Of a stretch of 64,000 nt of DNA, positions 30,942 to 40,057 are shown in pieces. Below the pieces are notes generated by a model. The model was not told the origin of the DNA. It did no database searches and worked only from the letters and a program-made list of their open reading frames with translations. The first letter of the stretch is position 1; each line of letters opens with the position of its first letter. Both the position numbers and the translations under genes were made by a program. Where the stretch lies: the NCBI RefSeq assembly GCF_022346615.1, contig NZ_JAKRNS010000010.1, positions 54,830 through 118,829 of the forward strand, read 5' to 3'. This DNA is from Staphylococcus sp. ACRSN. Lineage in GTDB: Bacteria; Bacillota; Bacilli; Staphylococcales; Staphylococcaceae.

Positions 30942-31005
30942 GATGAAAATATTAATACAAATGTAGAAAGTATTTAAAGTTAATTGGAATTAGGAGTGAA
31001 AGTTT

Positions 31006-31872
31006 TTGGACGTTATCAAGCAAATACAACAGGCAATTGTTTATATTGAAGATCATTTGCTAGAGCCTTTTCATTTGCAAGAACTCAGTGATTACGTTGG
31101 TCTTTCACCATATCATCTTGATCAATCATTTAAAATGATTGTAGGACAGTCACCTAGTGAGTATTCGAGATCCAGAAAAATGACAGTCGCTGCAAAAGAA
31201 CTCATTAATGGTTCGAGTCGTTTAGTAGATATTGCAAAAAAATATCATTATATTGATACAAATGCATTTGCTAATGATTTTAGTGATTTTCACGGTATTT
31301 CACCTATTCAAGTTAATACAAAACGTGAAGAGTTAAAGTTGGTACCAAGACTTTATATTAAATTAACAACTACAGACAAAGCCCCATATCCATATAGATT
31401 AGAAGAAACTTTAGAGTTATCTTTAGTTGGCTTTGCTAAATTCATACCAGCTGATGAATTGGAAAACCCTTATAAAGTACCAGATTTTTTAGAAGATTTA
31501 TTAGAAGAAGGTTATATAAAAGAATTACAAAGATATAATGATGTTGGACCCCATGAATTATTCGTCGTGAACTGTCCATTAGATTACGGTATGGAAATAT
31601 TTGTTGGCGTTCCGAGTGAGCGTTACCCTGCGCATTTAGAAAGTCGATTTTTACCAGCGAGACAGTATGCCAAATTTAATCTTCAAGGTGAAATTGATTA
31701 TGTTGTTAACGAAGCCTGGCATTACATTGAAACGAGCATGCAACTGTCATTACCATATGAATTTAATAGTTTGTACGTGGAGGTTTACCCGTTCAACATT
31801 TCATTTGATGATCCTTTTACAAAGGTTCAATTATGGATGCCGGTTGATCAGGATAATAATTTTAAATATTAA
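31006..31872 (+). CDS. AraC-family regulator with GyrI-like effector domain
   Basis: Transcription factor with the DNA-binding domain at the N-terminus (about residues 5-100: two helix-turn-helix motifs, LQELSDYVGLSPYHLDQSFK and a second ending DFSDFHGISPIQVN) and a GyrI/SOUL-like small-molecule domain at 110-285. This order resembles Rob/SoxS-type regulators with a sensor. The start is TTG at 31006 after AGGAGTG. Targets are unknown; it stands alone between zwf and malA. Length 288. Confidence 0.87.
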   Translation: MDVIKQIQQAIVYIEDHLLEPFHLQELSDYVGLSPYHLDQSFKMIVGQSPSEYSRSRKMTVAAKELINGSSRLVDIAKKYHYIDTNAFANDFSDFHGISPIQVNTKREELKLVPRLYIKLTTTDKAPYPYRLEETLELSLVGFAKFIPADELENPYKVPDFLEDLLEEGYIKELQRYNDVGPHELFVVNCPLDYGMEIFVGVPSERYPAHLESRFLPARQYAKFNLQGEIDYVVNEAWHYIETSMQLSLPYEFNSLYVEVYPFNISFDDPFTKVQLWMPVDQDNNFKY

Positions 31873-31882
31873 ATAACAATTT

Positions 31883-31930
31883 AAACAGGAGTTATATACT
31901 TATTTTTAATGAAGTATATAACTCCTGTTT
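31883..31930. terminator. Bidirectional terminator between the AraC-type gene and malA
   Basis: Nineteen-base arms opening AAACAGGAGTTATATACTT, T-rich on both flanks, at the convergence of the two genes. Confidence 0.88.
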
Positions 31931-31969
31931 TATGATTATTATATAAGATGAAAATAATTTAGTGATTTT

Positions 31970-33622
31970 TTAGATTACTGCTATTACGCATGCTTCATAT
32001 GGTCTTAACTGCTCAAAATCAACTTGTTTATCCTTGTAATTATGCAAAACTACTTCATAGTCAGAAATATCTGTTGGTATAGCAATTTTTGAAATTTGAT
32101 TTGTTAAATTTCCAATCACTATTACTTTTTTATTTTCTAAACTTCTTGAATATGCGAATACATTTGAATTATCTTTATCAACTAATTCAAACTTACCATA
32201 TGTGTAAAGATTAGCAGATTTTTTCAAGGATATGAGTGATTTATAAAAGTTTAAAATAGAATCTTTATTTTGTTGCTGTTTTGCTACATTAATAGATTTG
32301 AAGTTCGGATTCACTGGGAACCAAGGTGTATGATTTGAAAAGCCACCGTTCGGTGAATCATCCCATTGCATAGGTGTTCTTGCGTTATCTCTATTTTCCA
32401 TTTTATGTTTATGTAGTAATTTTTCTACATCACCGCCCTGTGCTTTTACAATATTGTATTCATTTACAACAGCTACATCATTAAATGTTTCAATAGATTC
32501 AAAAGGATAATTCGTCATGCCTATTTCTTGACCTTGATAAATAAAGGGCGTGCCTTGTTGTAAAAAATAAACTAAAGCATGACTTGTTGCCGATTCATAC
32601 CAATATTGTTGATCATCTCCCCATGTGGAAACACGTCGAGGTTGATCGTGGTTTTCAATAAATAAAGCATTCCAACCTATATTTTCCAATTTATATTGCC
32701 ATTCTGCTAAAATATTTTTGTAAGAAAGCACATCAAATTTTACATCTCCAGTGTTCCACAATCCAAGATGTTCAAATTGAAAAATCATATTAAATTTACC
32801 TTCTGATTCTCCCACCCAAGATTTAGCATTATCTGGACTTACACCATTTGCTTCGCCTACCGTCATAATATTGTATTGTGATAAAGATTTTTCTTTCATT
32901 TCTTGTAACCATTTTTGTATACCAGGTTGATTCATATCGACATCAAATGCCGGTGCGTAATTTTTACCTTTAGGTACTTTTAAATCGCCAGCTTCAAAAG
33001 TCTTTTTTATATGTGTGATGGCATCTACTCTAAATCCATCAATACCTTTTTCAAACCACCAGTTCATCATATTAAATATAGCTTTACGAACATCTTCATT
33101 ATGCCAATTCAAATCAGGTTGTTTTTTACTAAATAAATGGAAATAATATTGTTCTGTAGTTGGATCATATTCCCAAGTAGAACCATTGAATATGCTTTCC
33201 CAATTGTTAGGCTCCGTACCATCAGCTTTTCCATCTTTCCAAATATACCAATCTCTTTTAGGATTATCTCTACTAGATTTAGATTCAATAAACCAAGGAT
33301 GTTCATCAGATGTATGATTAACAACTAAATCTAAAATTAATTTCATTCCTCGTTGATGTATACCTGTTAGTAATTCATCAAAGTCTGCCATCGTACCAAA
33401 TTCATCCATGATTCCATGATAATCACTAATATCATATCCATTATCATCATTTGGAGACTTGTACATCGGGCTAAGCCAAATGACATCAATCCCTAAATCT
33501 TTCAAGTAATCAAGTTTTTCTATAACACCTTGTAGATCTCCTATACCATCGCCATTTGAATCTTTAAAACTTCTAGGATAAACCTGATATGCTACAACTT
33601 CTTTCCACCAATTTTTTTTCAT
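31970..33622 (-). CDS. malA: Alpha-glucosidase (GH13)
   Basis: Glycoside hydrolase family 13 enzyme that frees glucose from maltose-type oligosaccharides inside the cell. N-terminal WWKEVVAYQVYPRSF and GDGIGDLQGV are typical. The catalytic triad is Asp200 (GFRVDAITH), Glu257 (TVGEANG) and Asp326 (IENHDQPR). The start is the ATG at 33622, seven bases after AAGGAG; the ATG two codons earlier touches the ribosome site. It lies ten bases after malR on the same strand, a two-gene maltose operon. Confidence 0.95.
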   Translation of the reverse strand: MKKNWWKEVVAYQVYPRSFKDSNGDGIGDLQGVIEKLDYLKDLGIDVIWLSPMYKSPNDDNGYDISDYHGIMDEFGTMADFDELLTGIHQRGMKLILDLVVNHTSDEHPWFIESKSSRDNPKRDWYIWKDGKADGTEPNNWESIFNGSTWEYDPTTEQYYFHLFSKKQPDLNWHNEDVRKAIFNMMNWWFEKGIDGFRVDAITHIKKTFEAGDLKVPKGKNYAPAFDVDMNQPGIQKWLQEMKEKSLSQYNIMTVGEANGVSPDNAKSWVGESEGKFNMIFQFEHLGLWNTGDVKFDVLSYKNILAEWQYKLENIGWNALFIENHDQPRRVSTWGDDQQYWYESATSHALVYFLQQGTPFIYQGQEIGMTNYPFESIETFNDVAVVNEYNIVKAQGGDVEKLLHKHKMENRDNARTPMQWDDSPNGGFSNHTPWFPVNPNFKSINVAKQQQNKDSILNFYKSLISLKKSANLYTYGKFELVDKDNSNVFAYSRSLENKKVIVIGNLTNQISKIAIPTDISDYEVVLHNYKDKQVDFEQLRPYEACVIAVI

Positions 33623-33638
33623 TTTCATTCTCCTTTAA

Positions 33639-34634
33639 TCAGATTGTCGAACTTCTTTCTATGATTCTTGTTGGAATTATATGCTCACAACTATAGTCAT
33701 TATTTCCTTCTATATGATTGGTTAATAAGTGAACTGCCATTCTTCCCAATTGATCTGGATATACATCAACTGCTGTTTGTGGCGGCGATGCATATGCATT
33801 TAAGAAGGAATCATTGAATGTTGCTGTTTTAATTTTTTCTGGTATGCTTATTTTCAACTCGTATAATGCACTGATTACCATCATGTTAAGCATGGTGTCG
33901 GAAGTTATTATTGCCGTTACATTATCCGACTTTAGTAATTCTATTAGACAATTTTTAATTTCCTTACGATTTAATGGTATTGATTGTATCTGAGGAACTA
34001 AGTGATGCTGTTGCATTGCTTGTAAATAGCCTTTCACTCTGTCTTTAAAAACTTCATAATCACTATATTCAGTTAAAAATATGATTTTTTCATGGTTTTT
34101 ATTAATAAGATAATTTGTTAAATCTATTGCTGCACCGATATTATCATTGTCTACAAATAATGAACCATGATTGGATAATGGTTTACCTATAATGACATAA
34201 GGGCACTGATTATCTATTAACAGTTGTTCAACTGCATCGTGCGCTCTTGAATAAAGTAAAATAAAACCTTCAATGTATTGTGATTGTATTGAGCGTTCAA
34301 CTTCCCTTTTTAATTCTTCATCAGTCGTACTTGTCGTTACGACTGTTAAATATGAATGCTTTTCACTGTACCGATGTATACCAGTCAATATATCAAGTAA
34401 AAAAGGGTTCTGTTTAATAGAATTATCTCCGCTCTTTTGTATAATTCCTATCGTTTTTGATCGTTTGGTTACTAATGTACGTGCCATTTGATTCGGATAA
34501 TAGTTTAATTGTTTCATACAATCGCGTACCCTTTCGGCTGTCGAATTACTAATACGTGAATTTCCCTTGATTACTCTTGATACAGTAGATGGAGAGACAT
34601 TAGCCAATGCAGCTACATCTTTAATTGTTGGCAT
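33639..34634 (-). CDS. malR: LacI-family maltose operon regulator
   Basis: Repressor with an N-terminal LacI helix-turn-helix (TIKDVAALANVSPSTVSRVI) and a periplasmic-binding-like sugar domain. It lies directly before malA and so probably controls that gene and itself. Two CG-centred operator-like palindromes lie upstream at 34653-34666 and 34718-34731. AAGGAG precedes the ATG. Length 331. Confidence 0.93.
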   Translation of the reverse strand: MPTIKDVAALANVSPSTVSRVIKGNSRISNSTAERVRDCMKQLNYYPNQMARTLVTKRSKTIGIIQKSGDNSIKQNPFLLDILTGIHRYSEKHSYLTVVTTSTTDEELKREVERSIQSQYIEGFILLYSRAHDAVEQLLIDNQCPYVIIGKPLSNHGSLFVDNDNIGAAIDLTNYLINKNHEKIIFLTEYSDYEVFKDRVKGYLQAMQQHHLVPQIQSIPLNRKEIKNCLIELLKSDNVTAIITSDTMLNMMVISALYELKISIPEKIKTATFNDSFLNAYASPPQTAVDVYPDQLGRMAVHLLTNHIEGNNDYSCEHIIPTRIIERSSTI

Positions 34635-34652
34635 GAAAACACTCCTTCAATA

Positions 34653-34666
34653 TTAAAACGCTTACA
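34653..34666 (-). promoter_or_regulatory. Near-consensus cre or MalR site at the malR start
   Basis: The minus strand reads TGTAAGCGTTTTAA, one mismatch from TGNNANCGNTNNCA, 19 bases before the malR ATG. It could bind CcpA or MalR. Confidence 0.45.
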
Positions 34667-34717
34667 AAACTTATACTCCTATATTAAGTATATAAATTAA
34701 GAAAGTCAAAAGATTTA

Positions 34718-34731
34718 TGCAAACGTTTGCA
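34718..34731. promoter_or_regulatory. Perfect LacI/CcpA-type operator upstream of malR
   Basis: TGCAAACGTTTGCA is a perfect 14-base palindrome with a central CG. It fits both the cre pattern and the operators of maltose LacI-family repressors. Confidence 0.65.
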
Positions 34732-34767
34732 CAATGGGGGGAGAAAGAATAAAATTATATAGTAATC

Positions 34768-34929
34768 ATAAAATGGGAAGAAATAGTTAATTCTTTATAT
34801 GATAATAATCCGTTGTACCAATTTTCTAACTTGCTGACATCCATAATAAATGTATGGCTTACAGAATTAGACGAGTATAAACTCGAACCAATCAAGGCAT
34901 ACAATGTTCGTTCACAATTGTTAGATTAA
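34768..34929 (+). pseudogene. Coding-like 53-codon remnant without a start codon
   Basis: An open frame ending in TAA at 34927 reads KWEEIVNSLYDNNPLYQF and later VWLTELDEYKLEPIKAYNVR, a well-mixed composition unlike random AT-rich sequence. No ATG, GTG or TTG precedes the coding-like part in frame; an ATA sits where a start would be. A GGGGGAG ribosome-like site at about 34736 leads only to a short frame in another phase. I do not recognise the protein. A small gene that lost its start is the likeliest reading. Confidence 0.4.
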
Positions 34930-34937
34930 AAAAAGAA

Positions 34938-34969
34938 AAGAGAGCTAACCTCTACAGATTAGCTCTCTT
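34938..34969 (-). terminator. Terminator after gnd
   Basis: Arms AAGAGAGCTAA and TTAGCTCTCTT, with TTTTCTTTTTTT following on the minus strand. Confidence 0.82.
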
Positions 34970-35053
34970 AATTTGAGAATGAATATTTAAGTCTCAAACT
35001 TATTTATAAACAATCACTTAAAATATATTTCAAAAGTAATATCAGGTAGTTAA

Positions 35054-36463
35054 TTAATCTTCAATCCATTGAGTATGGAATACGCCTTCAACATCTTTAC
35101 GTTGATACGTATGAGCACCGAAATAATCACGTTGTGCTTGGATTAAGTTAGCTGGTAAGTCTTCTGAACGATAACTATCATAATAGTTAATACTCGCTGA
35201 GAATCCAGGTGTTGGAACACCATTTTGTACACCAGTAGCAACTACATCACGTAATGCTGATTGATAATTTGTAACAATATCCTTGAAGTAAGGATCTAAT
35301 AATAAGTTACGTAATGATTCATCATTATCATAAGCATCTTTAATTTTTTGTAAGAATTGTGCACGGATGATACAACCTTCACGCCAAATCATAGCTAAAT
35401 CGCCTAATTTAAGGTTCCATTCATTGTCATCACTAGCTTTTCTCATTTGTGCAAAACCTTGTGCATAAGAACAGATTTTACTCATATATAAAGCTTTACG
35501 GATTTTTTCTAAGAATTCTTCTTTATTTCCATCAAATTCAGAAGCTGGACCGTTTAATTGTTTTGATGCATTAACACGTTCTTCTTTGATTGAAGAAATG
35601 AAACGAGCAAAAACAGATTCAGTAATAATTGTTAATGGAACACCTAATTCTAATGCATTGATTGACGTCCATTTACCTGTACCTTTTTGGCCAGCAGTAT
35701 CTAAGATTTTTTCTACAAGAGGGCCTTCGCCTTTATCATCTAATTTACCGAAGATATCACCTGTGATTTCAATTAGGTAACTTGAAAGTTCGCCAGCATT
35801 CCAATCTTTGAATGTTTTTGCAATTTCTTCATGTGACATTCCAAGTAAATCTTTCATCATAGCATAACTTTCAGCAATTAATTGCATGTCAGCGTATTCG
35901 ATTCCGTTATGCACCATTTTCACGTAATGTCCTGCTCCATTAGGTCCAATGTAAGCAACGCAAGAAGCGCCATCTTTAGCTTTAGCTGAAATAGCTTCTA
36001 AAATGTCACTAACTTTATCGAATGCTTCTTTTTGACCACCAGGCATTAATGAAGGTCCAGTTAAAGCACCAACTTCTCCACCAGATACACCCATACCAAT
36101 AAAGTTCACGCCACTTTCTGCTAATGCAGTATTACGGCGGATAGTATCTTGATAATTCGTGTTACCACCATCAATTAAAATATCATCATTATCTAATAAT
36201 GGTAATAAACTGTCGATTGTCTTGTCAGTTGCAGGACCAGCTTTAACCATTAATAAAATTTTACGGGGTTTTTCTAATGAATTTACAAATTCTTCAATTG
36301 AATATGTTGGGTGGATATTCTTGCCTTCAGATTCTTTCACCATCTCGTCTGTCTTTTCAGATGAACGGTTATACACTGCTACATTATAACCACGAGATTC
36401 AATATTCCAAGCAAGGTTCTTACCCATTACTGCTAAACCTACTACACCAATTTGTTGTGCCAT
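35054..36463 (-). CDS. gnd: 6-phosphogluconate dehydrogenase
   Basis: Oxidative decarboxylation of 6-phosphogluconate to ribulose-5-phosphate with NADPH production. N-terminal Rossmann [23 protein letters not shown], and the catalytic lysine block [15 protein letters not shown], then GTGKWTS. Length 469, standard. GAGAGGT precedes the ATG. It is not adjacent to zwf but lies in the same window, as in S. aureus. Confidence 0.98.
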   Translation of the reverse strand: MAQQIGVVGLAVMGKNLAWNIESRGYNVAVYNRSSEKTDEMVKESEGKNIHPTYSIEEFVNSLEKPRKILLMVKAGPATDKTIDSLLPLLDNDDILIDGGNTNYQDTIRRNTALAESGVNFIGMGVSGGEVGALTGPSLMPGGQKEAFDKVSDILEAISAKAKDGASCVAYIGPNGAGHYVKMVHNGIEYADMQLIAESYAMMKDLLGMSHEEIAKTFKDWNAGELSSYLIEITGDIFGKLDDKGEGPLVEKILDTAGQKGTGKWTSINALELGVPLTIITESVFARFISSIKEERVNASKQLNGPASEFDGNKEEFLEKIRKALYMSKICSYAQGFAQMRKASDDNEWNLKLGDLAMIWREGCIIRAQFLQKIKDAYDNDESLRNLLLDPYFKDIVTNYQSALRDVVATGVQNGVPTPGFSASINYYDSYRSEDLPANLIQAQRDYFGAHTYQRKDVEGVFHTQWIED

Positions 36464-36545
36464 TTTACTTACCTCTCTTTTACAAAGTTTTCTAGTTCAT
36501 TGTATCATAAAGCATATATAATAATCACTAAATCAGTTTTCAGAT

Positions 36546-37676
36546 TTATTTGTTATTTGTAATTATTTCTATAATTTTTAATATTTGCTGACTTAATAGA
36601 TTTAAAGAAGCTATTGGCATACGTTCAGATTTCGTATGAATTTTTTCATAACCAACACCTAAGATTACTGTTGGTATACCAAAACCATTGATAATATTAC
36701 CATCAGAACCACCTCCTGCTATAATCGTATCAGGTGATAAATCTAATTCTGTAGCACTCTTTTTGGCAATTTCTGTTACTTTTGCATCAGTAGCAACCCT
36801 AAATCCGGGATAGCTTTTTGTAATATCTATATCCGCACTTGTACCAAATCGTTGTACGGTATTTTCCACTGCTGATTTCATATGTTCAATTTGTTCATCA
36901 ATGCGTTCATTGGAATGTGAACGTGCTTCTGCTTTTAAAGTGACCTTGTCAGCGACTATATTCGTAGCCGAACCACCCTCGAAACGTCCAATATTCGCTG
37001 TTGTCACATCGTCTATTCTACCTAATTTCATGTCACTTACTGCTTTTGCAGCAATATTTATAGCGCTAATACCTTTATCAGGGACACTTGCGTGCGCTGT
37101 TTTTCCATAAATTGTTGCATCAAATTTCATTTGTGTTGGCGCACCAATCACTGTAGTACCCACTGGTGAACTTGCATCCACCGCGTAGCCATAATCAGAA
37201 TCCAAAAGTTCCACTGGTAGTTGCTTAGCTCCTTCTAAACCAATTTCTTCACCAACTGTGATAATAAATTGAACTTGACCATGATCTATATTATTTTCAT
37301 GGATGACGTTGAGTGATTCTAAAATTGCTGCTAAACCTGCTTTGTCATCCGCACCTAAAATAGTTGTACCATCAGAATAAATATAGCCATCATCTTTAAC
37401 TAGTGGTTTAACATTAATTCCGGGAACCACAGTATCCATATGGCTAGTAAAGTAAACTTTATCGATTTCTTGATTTTCAAATGTACTTGGCAATGTACAA
37501 ATTAAATTATTTGAACCTAAATTATCTATTTGACTTGCTTGATCTTCAATTACGGTTAAGCCTAATGATTTAAATTTATTTTTTAATACTGCTTGAATTT
37601 TTTGTTCATTACCGCTTTCTGAATTAATTTGTACTAGCTCTAAAAATGTATCTAATAGTCTTTGTTTGTTAATCAT
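36546..37676 (-). CDS. M20 peptidase, PepT-like
   Basis: Two-zinc aminopeptidase of the M20 family (tripeptidase T-like). Metal ligands: His79 and Asp81 in TSHMDTVVPG, Asp110 in GADDKAG, and Glu143/144 in VGEEIGLEG. The dimerisation domain (TAHASVPDKGISAINIA) follows. At 376 residues it is shorter than classical PepT (about 410), as in the PepT-like subgroup. GGGGAT precedes the ATG. Confidence 0.88.
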   Translation of the reverse strand: MINKQRLLDTFLELVQINSESGNEQKIQAVLKNKFKSLGLTVIEDQASQIDNLGSNNLICTLPSTFENQEIDKVYFTSHMDTVVPGINVKPLVKDDGYIYSDGTTILGADDKAGLAAILESLNVIHENNIDHGQVQFIITVGEEIGLEGAKQLPVELLDSDYGYAVDASSPVGTTVIGAPTQMKFDATIYGKTAHASVPDKGISAINIAAKAVSDMKLGRIDDVTTANIGRFEGGSATNIVADKVTLKAEARSHSNERIDEQIEHMKSAVENTVQRFGTSADIDITKSYPGFRVATDAKVTEIAKKSATELDLSPDTIIAGGGSDGNIINGFGIPTVILGVGYEKIHTKSERMPIASLNLLSQQILKIIEIITNNK

Positions 37677-37821
37677 AATTATCCCCTATCTGTCTTTTAA
37701 TACATTTCATATGTATATTAATAATTTATATAATTAAGTTTAACGAATATTTACAGTTTACAAAACAAATATGATTATTAACCATTTATTTTATTGAGCA
37801 ATATTGAATATAGGAATATAG

Positions 37822-37850
37822 TTGCTAAGTATTGTAGAATATCGTATATT
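37822..37850 (+). promoter_or_regulatory. Promoter of the miniprotein gene
   Basis: TTGCTA, a 17-base spacer and TATATT, about 45 bases before the GTG start. Confidence 0.5.
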
Positions 37851-37894
37851 TGGATAAAATATGAGTTAATACAAATATATTTGGAGGAATTATA

Positions 37895-37993
37895 GTGGGT
37901 AATAATAAAGTGCTTAGAGCGATCATTATAGTAATGTTAGTTGCTGTTGTACTTGCATTAATTTTAACTAGTGTAGTACCGTTAGTAAACTAA
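37895..37993 (+). CDS. 32-residue membrane miniprotein, Prli42-like
   Basis: GTG start six bases after GGAGGA. The protein is a short basic head (MGNNKVLR) followed by one hydrophobic helix (AIIIVMLVAVVLALILTSVV) and PLVN. Size, the Lys5 and Arg8 of the head and the single helix match Prli42, the Firmicutes miniprotein that tethers the stressosome to the membrane in Listeria. It has its own promoter-like sequence and hairpins. The family call is from pattern and memory. Staphylococci lack the RsbR/RsbS stressosome proteins, so the partner here is unknown. Confidence 0.72.
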   Translation: MGNNKVLRAIIIVMLVAVVLALILTSVVPLVN

Positions 37994-38033
37994 TCAATAA
38001 CGATATCAGTTTTATATATTATATTTTATTTTG

Positions 38034-38083
38034 ACCATAAATAGTTGCATTTAACAGTTATTGTTAAGTCTATTATTTATGGT
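38034..38083 (+). terminator. Hairpin after the miniprotein gene
   Basis: Arms ACCATAAATA and TATTTATGGT with a T-rich 3' side, 40 bases after the stop codon. Confidence 0.6.
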
Positions 38084-38150
38084 TTTTAGTTTATCCCTTA
38101 TATAGTGATACATAACAGTTTAAGGGATGTCAAATTGATTATGACATTAT

Positions 38151-38203
38151 AAAATCCTCCTTAAAGAATTAACTAATAGTTTAGACTTTAAGGAGGATTT
38201 TTA
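38151..38203. terminator. Bidirectional terminator between the miniprotein and FUSC genes
   Basis: Arms AAAATCCTCCTTAAAG and CTTTAAGGAGGATTTT, with T runs on either strand. Confidence 0.85.
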
Positions 38204-38243
38204 ATTTTTTATTGTTAATATATTTTTTATAAATTTTAATACC

Positions 38244-39236
38244 TTAGTTAGTAACTGTGTTCATTCCATTATGATGCTTTAATGAACCGAACTGTGACTT
38301 CACTACTAAATATTCTTCTAATTCATTTAATAATTGTAACAAACTCGCACGTGTCCTAAACATTTCTCGAGATGTTGGCAAATCTAATTGATTTAACTCT
38401 ATTCTAATCTCATATAACGAATGCAAACGTAATGCTGTATAATCATTACTATTCACATTATGTGCTACTTCAGCCAATAAATATGATAACTTATCTAATA
38501 AACAGTCTTTCATTTCTATACTTTCAATCATTAATGCAATTCTACGCATTAAATCAAGTTGTTCTTCTCGCATATCAAAATAATGATAATATGAATTTTC
38601 ATTTCTACCAAAATGATTCTTAACATCTCTAAATGCTATAGATTTTGCTTTTTGAATTGTTAATTGTAAATTGTCGAAAGGTATATTTAAGCTTTGATTA
38701 GGGATTAAACATTTTTCACTGAAGGTTTCAAATATTTGGGTGTATTGGTCTTCAATTTGCTTTTTAAAATGGTTCAATGTGCCATCAAGACTTGGCATAA
38801 TCAAATTCATTAGAAATGCTATACCTAATCCTACGATAAGTAATAAAATTTCGTTTATGAATAAATGAACATCTATCGTTTTAGCATTGAAGACATGTAA
38901 TAAAATTACACAACTTGTCACGACACCCTCTTGTACTTTGAATACAACAGTTATTGGTATGAATAGTAATACGATTAAGCCTAAAACGAGTGCATGTTGT
39001 CCTAGCAAACTAAATATAATTGAACCAAGAATTAGAATCATAAAACAAGATACAAAACGGGACACAATAGCTTGTAGCGAATGAACCTTTGTATGCTTAA
39101 TACACAAGACTACTAAAATAGCACTTGATGCAAAATTATCAAGGCCAATTAATTTAGCAATTATAATACCAAGCGCCATGCCTATGGCAGTCTTAATCGT
39201 TCTAAATCCGATTCGATAAGGATTTAAACGTGACAT
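38244..39236 (-). CDS. FUSC / aromatic acid exporter (ArAE) family membrane protein
   Basis: A 330-residue protein with an N-terminal membrane half of four to six helices (about residues 12-165, including GFRTIKTAIGMALGIIIAKL) and a helical cytoplasmic C-terminal half. This is the layout of the ArAE_1 family such as B. subtilis YqjA. The transported substrate is unknown. GAGGAAC precedes the ATG. It lies ten bases after brxB on the same strand, so the two may be cotranscribed. Confidence 0.85.
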   Translation of the reverse strand: MSRLNPYRIGFRTIKTAIGMALGIIIAKLIGLDNFASSAILVVLCIKHTKVHSLQAIVSRFVSCFMILILGSIIFSLLGQHALVLGLIVLLFIPITVVFKVQEGVVTSCVILLHVFNAKTIDVHLFINEILLLIVGLGIAFLMNLIMPSLDGTLNHFKKQIEDQYTQIFETFSEKCLIPNQSLNIPFDNLQLTIQKAKSIAFRDVKNHFGRNENSYYHYFDMREEQLDLMRRIALMIESIEMKDCLLDKLSYLLAEVAHNVNSNDYTALRLHSLYEIRIELNQLDLPTSREMFRTRASLLQLLNELEEYLVVKSQFGSLKHHNGMNTVTN

Positions 39237-39246
39237 GAATGTTCCT

Positions 39247-39684
39247 CTATTTCTCTTCGCAATAAGTATCGAATAAAGTTTGTAATTGATTAATTACGTC
39301 CATTACCTCATGACCTTCGATTTGATGACGTTCAACCATTTCAGTAATTTTTCCATCTTTAATCAGTGCAAATGAAGGACTTGATGGTGCATAGCCTTCA
39401 AAATAATCTCTGGCTTTTTGTGTTGCTTCTTTATCTTGTCCAGCAAAAACTGTCACCAGACGATCAGGTAGTTTATCATAGTGCAAAGCATGTGCTGCAG
39501 CAGGTCTAGCAATTCCTCCTGCACAACCACATACTGAGTTCACCATAACAAGTGTTGTTCCGTCTTGTTGTAAGACACTATCTACTTCTTCAGCAGATGT
39601 TAATTGTTCATAACTAGCTGCCTCTATTTCATTTCTTGCTTGATTAACAACATCTGTCATATATAAATCGAAATTTAAATCCAT
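39247..39684 (-). CDS. brxB: Bacilliredoxin BrxB
   Basis: Removes bacillithiol from S-bacillithiolated proteins. The thioredoxin-like 145-residue protein has the CGC active site (Cys52 and Cys54 in NSVCGCAGG) that defines bacilliredoxins. The start is the ATG at 39684 ([13 protein letters not shown]) after AAAGGTGAC; six upstream codons are rejected. It acts with YpdA (10.2 kb), which reduces the bacillithiol disulfide formed. Confidence 0.94.
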   Translation of the reverse strand: MDLNFDLYMTDVVNQARNEIEAASYEQLTSAEEVDSVLQQDGTTLVMVNSVCGCAGGIARPAAAHALHYDKLPDRLVTVFAGQDKEATQKARDYFEGYAPSSPSFALIKDGKITEMVERHQIEGHEVMDVINQLQTLFDTYCEEK

Positions 39685-39702
39685 TTTAACGTCACCTTTC
39701 AT

Positions 39703-40057
39703 TTCTAATTAAGTACTTTTATTCTACATATATATCTATTATACTTCAACAGCTGTGATTATTGTATTTTAAAAATTGAACATTTTCTAACTATCATCAA
39801 TTTTATTTTAATTATCGTACTCAAAAATAATACTTATATAGCTATTGTATCGATTTTATAGTGCAAACATGCTCGGTTAACTATCATTGTAATAACACAT
39901 GAATAAACTTCCCTAACATTAATGAAAGATATACATAAATTGTCATAATAAGGAGTGTTGAAATATAAAAAGAGCTAATCTAAATATTTAGATTAGCTCA
40001 CTGAATATATAATTGATTATTTTTGTTTAAAAAACTTTTTACCGTTCTATAATTTAA
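39703..40057. other. Intergenic region between brxB and bkdB
   Basis: About 355 AT-rich bases with the brxB upstream region and the bkd terminator at 39972-39999. No gene seen. Confidence 0.55.
39972..39999 (-). terminator. Terminator of the bkd operon
   Basis: Perfect palindrome with GAGCTAATC outer arms, followed by TTTTT on the minus strand. Confidence 0.85.

Larger units (their letters stand above)
30620..31005. other. Intergenic region between zwf and the AraC-type regulator gene
   Basis: About 386 bases. The zwf terminator is at 30669-30700. The remainder is very AT-rich and holds a 12-base inverted repeat (30908-30941) just before the regulator gene. No ORF. Confidence 0.6.
34635..35053. 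other. Intergenic region between malR and gnd
   Basis: About 420 bases: malR control sites (34653-34731), a coding-like frame without a normal start on the plus strand (34768-34929), and the gnd terminator (34938-34969). Confidence 0.6.
37677..38243. other. Intergenic region holding a miniprotein gene
   Basis: About 570 bases between the PepT-like and FUSC genes: a SigA-like promoter (37822-37850), a 32-codon membrane-protein gene (37895-37993) and two hairpins (38034-38083, 38151-38203). No other gene seen. Confidence 0.7.
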
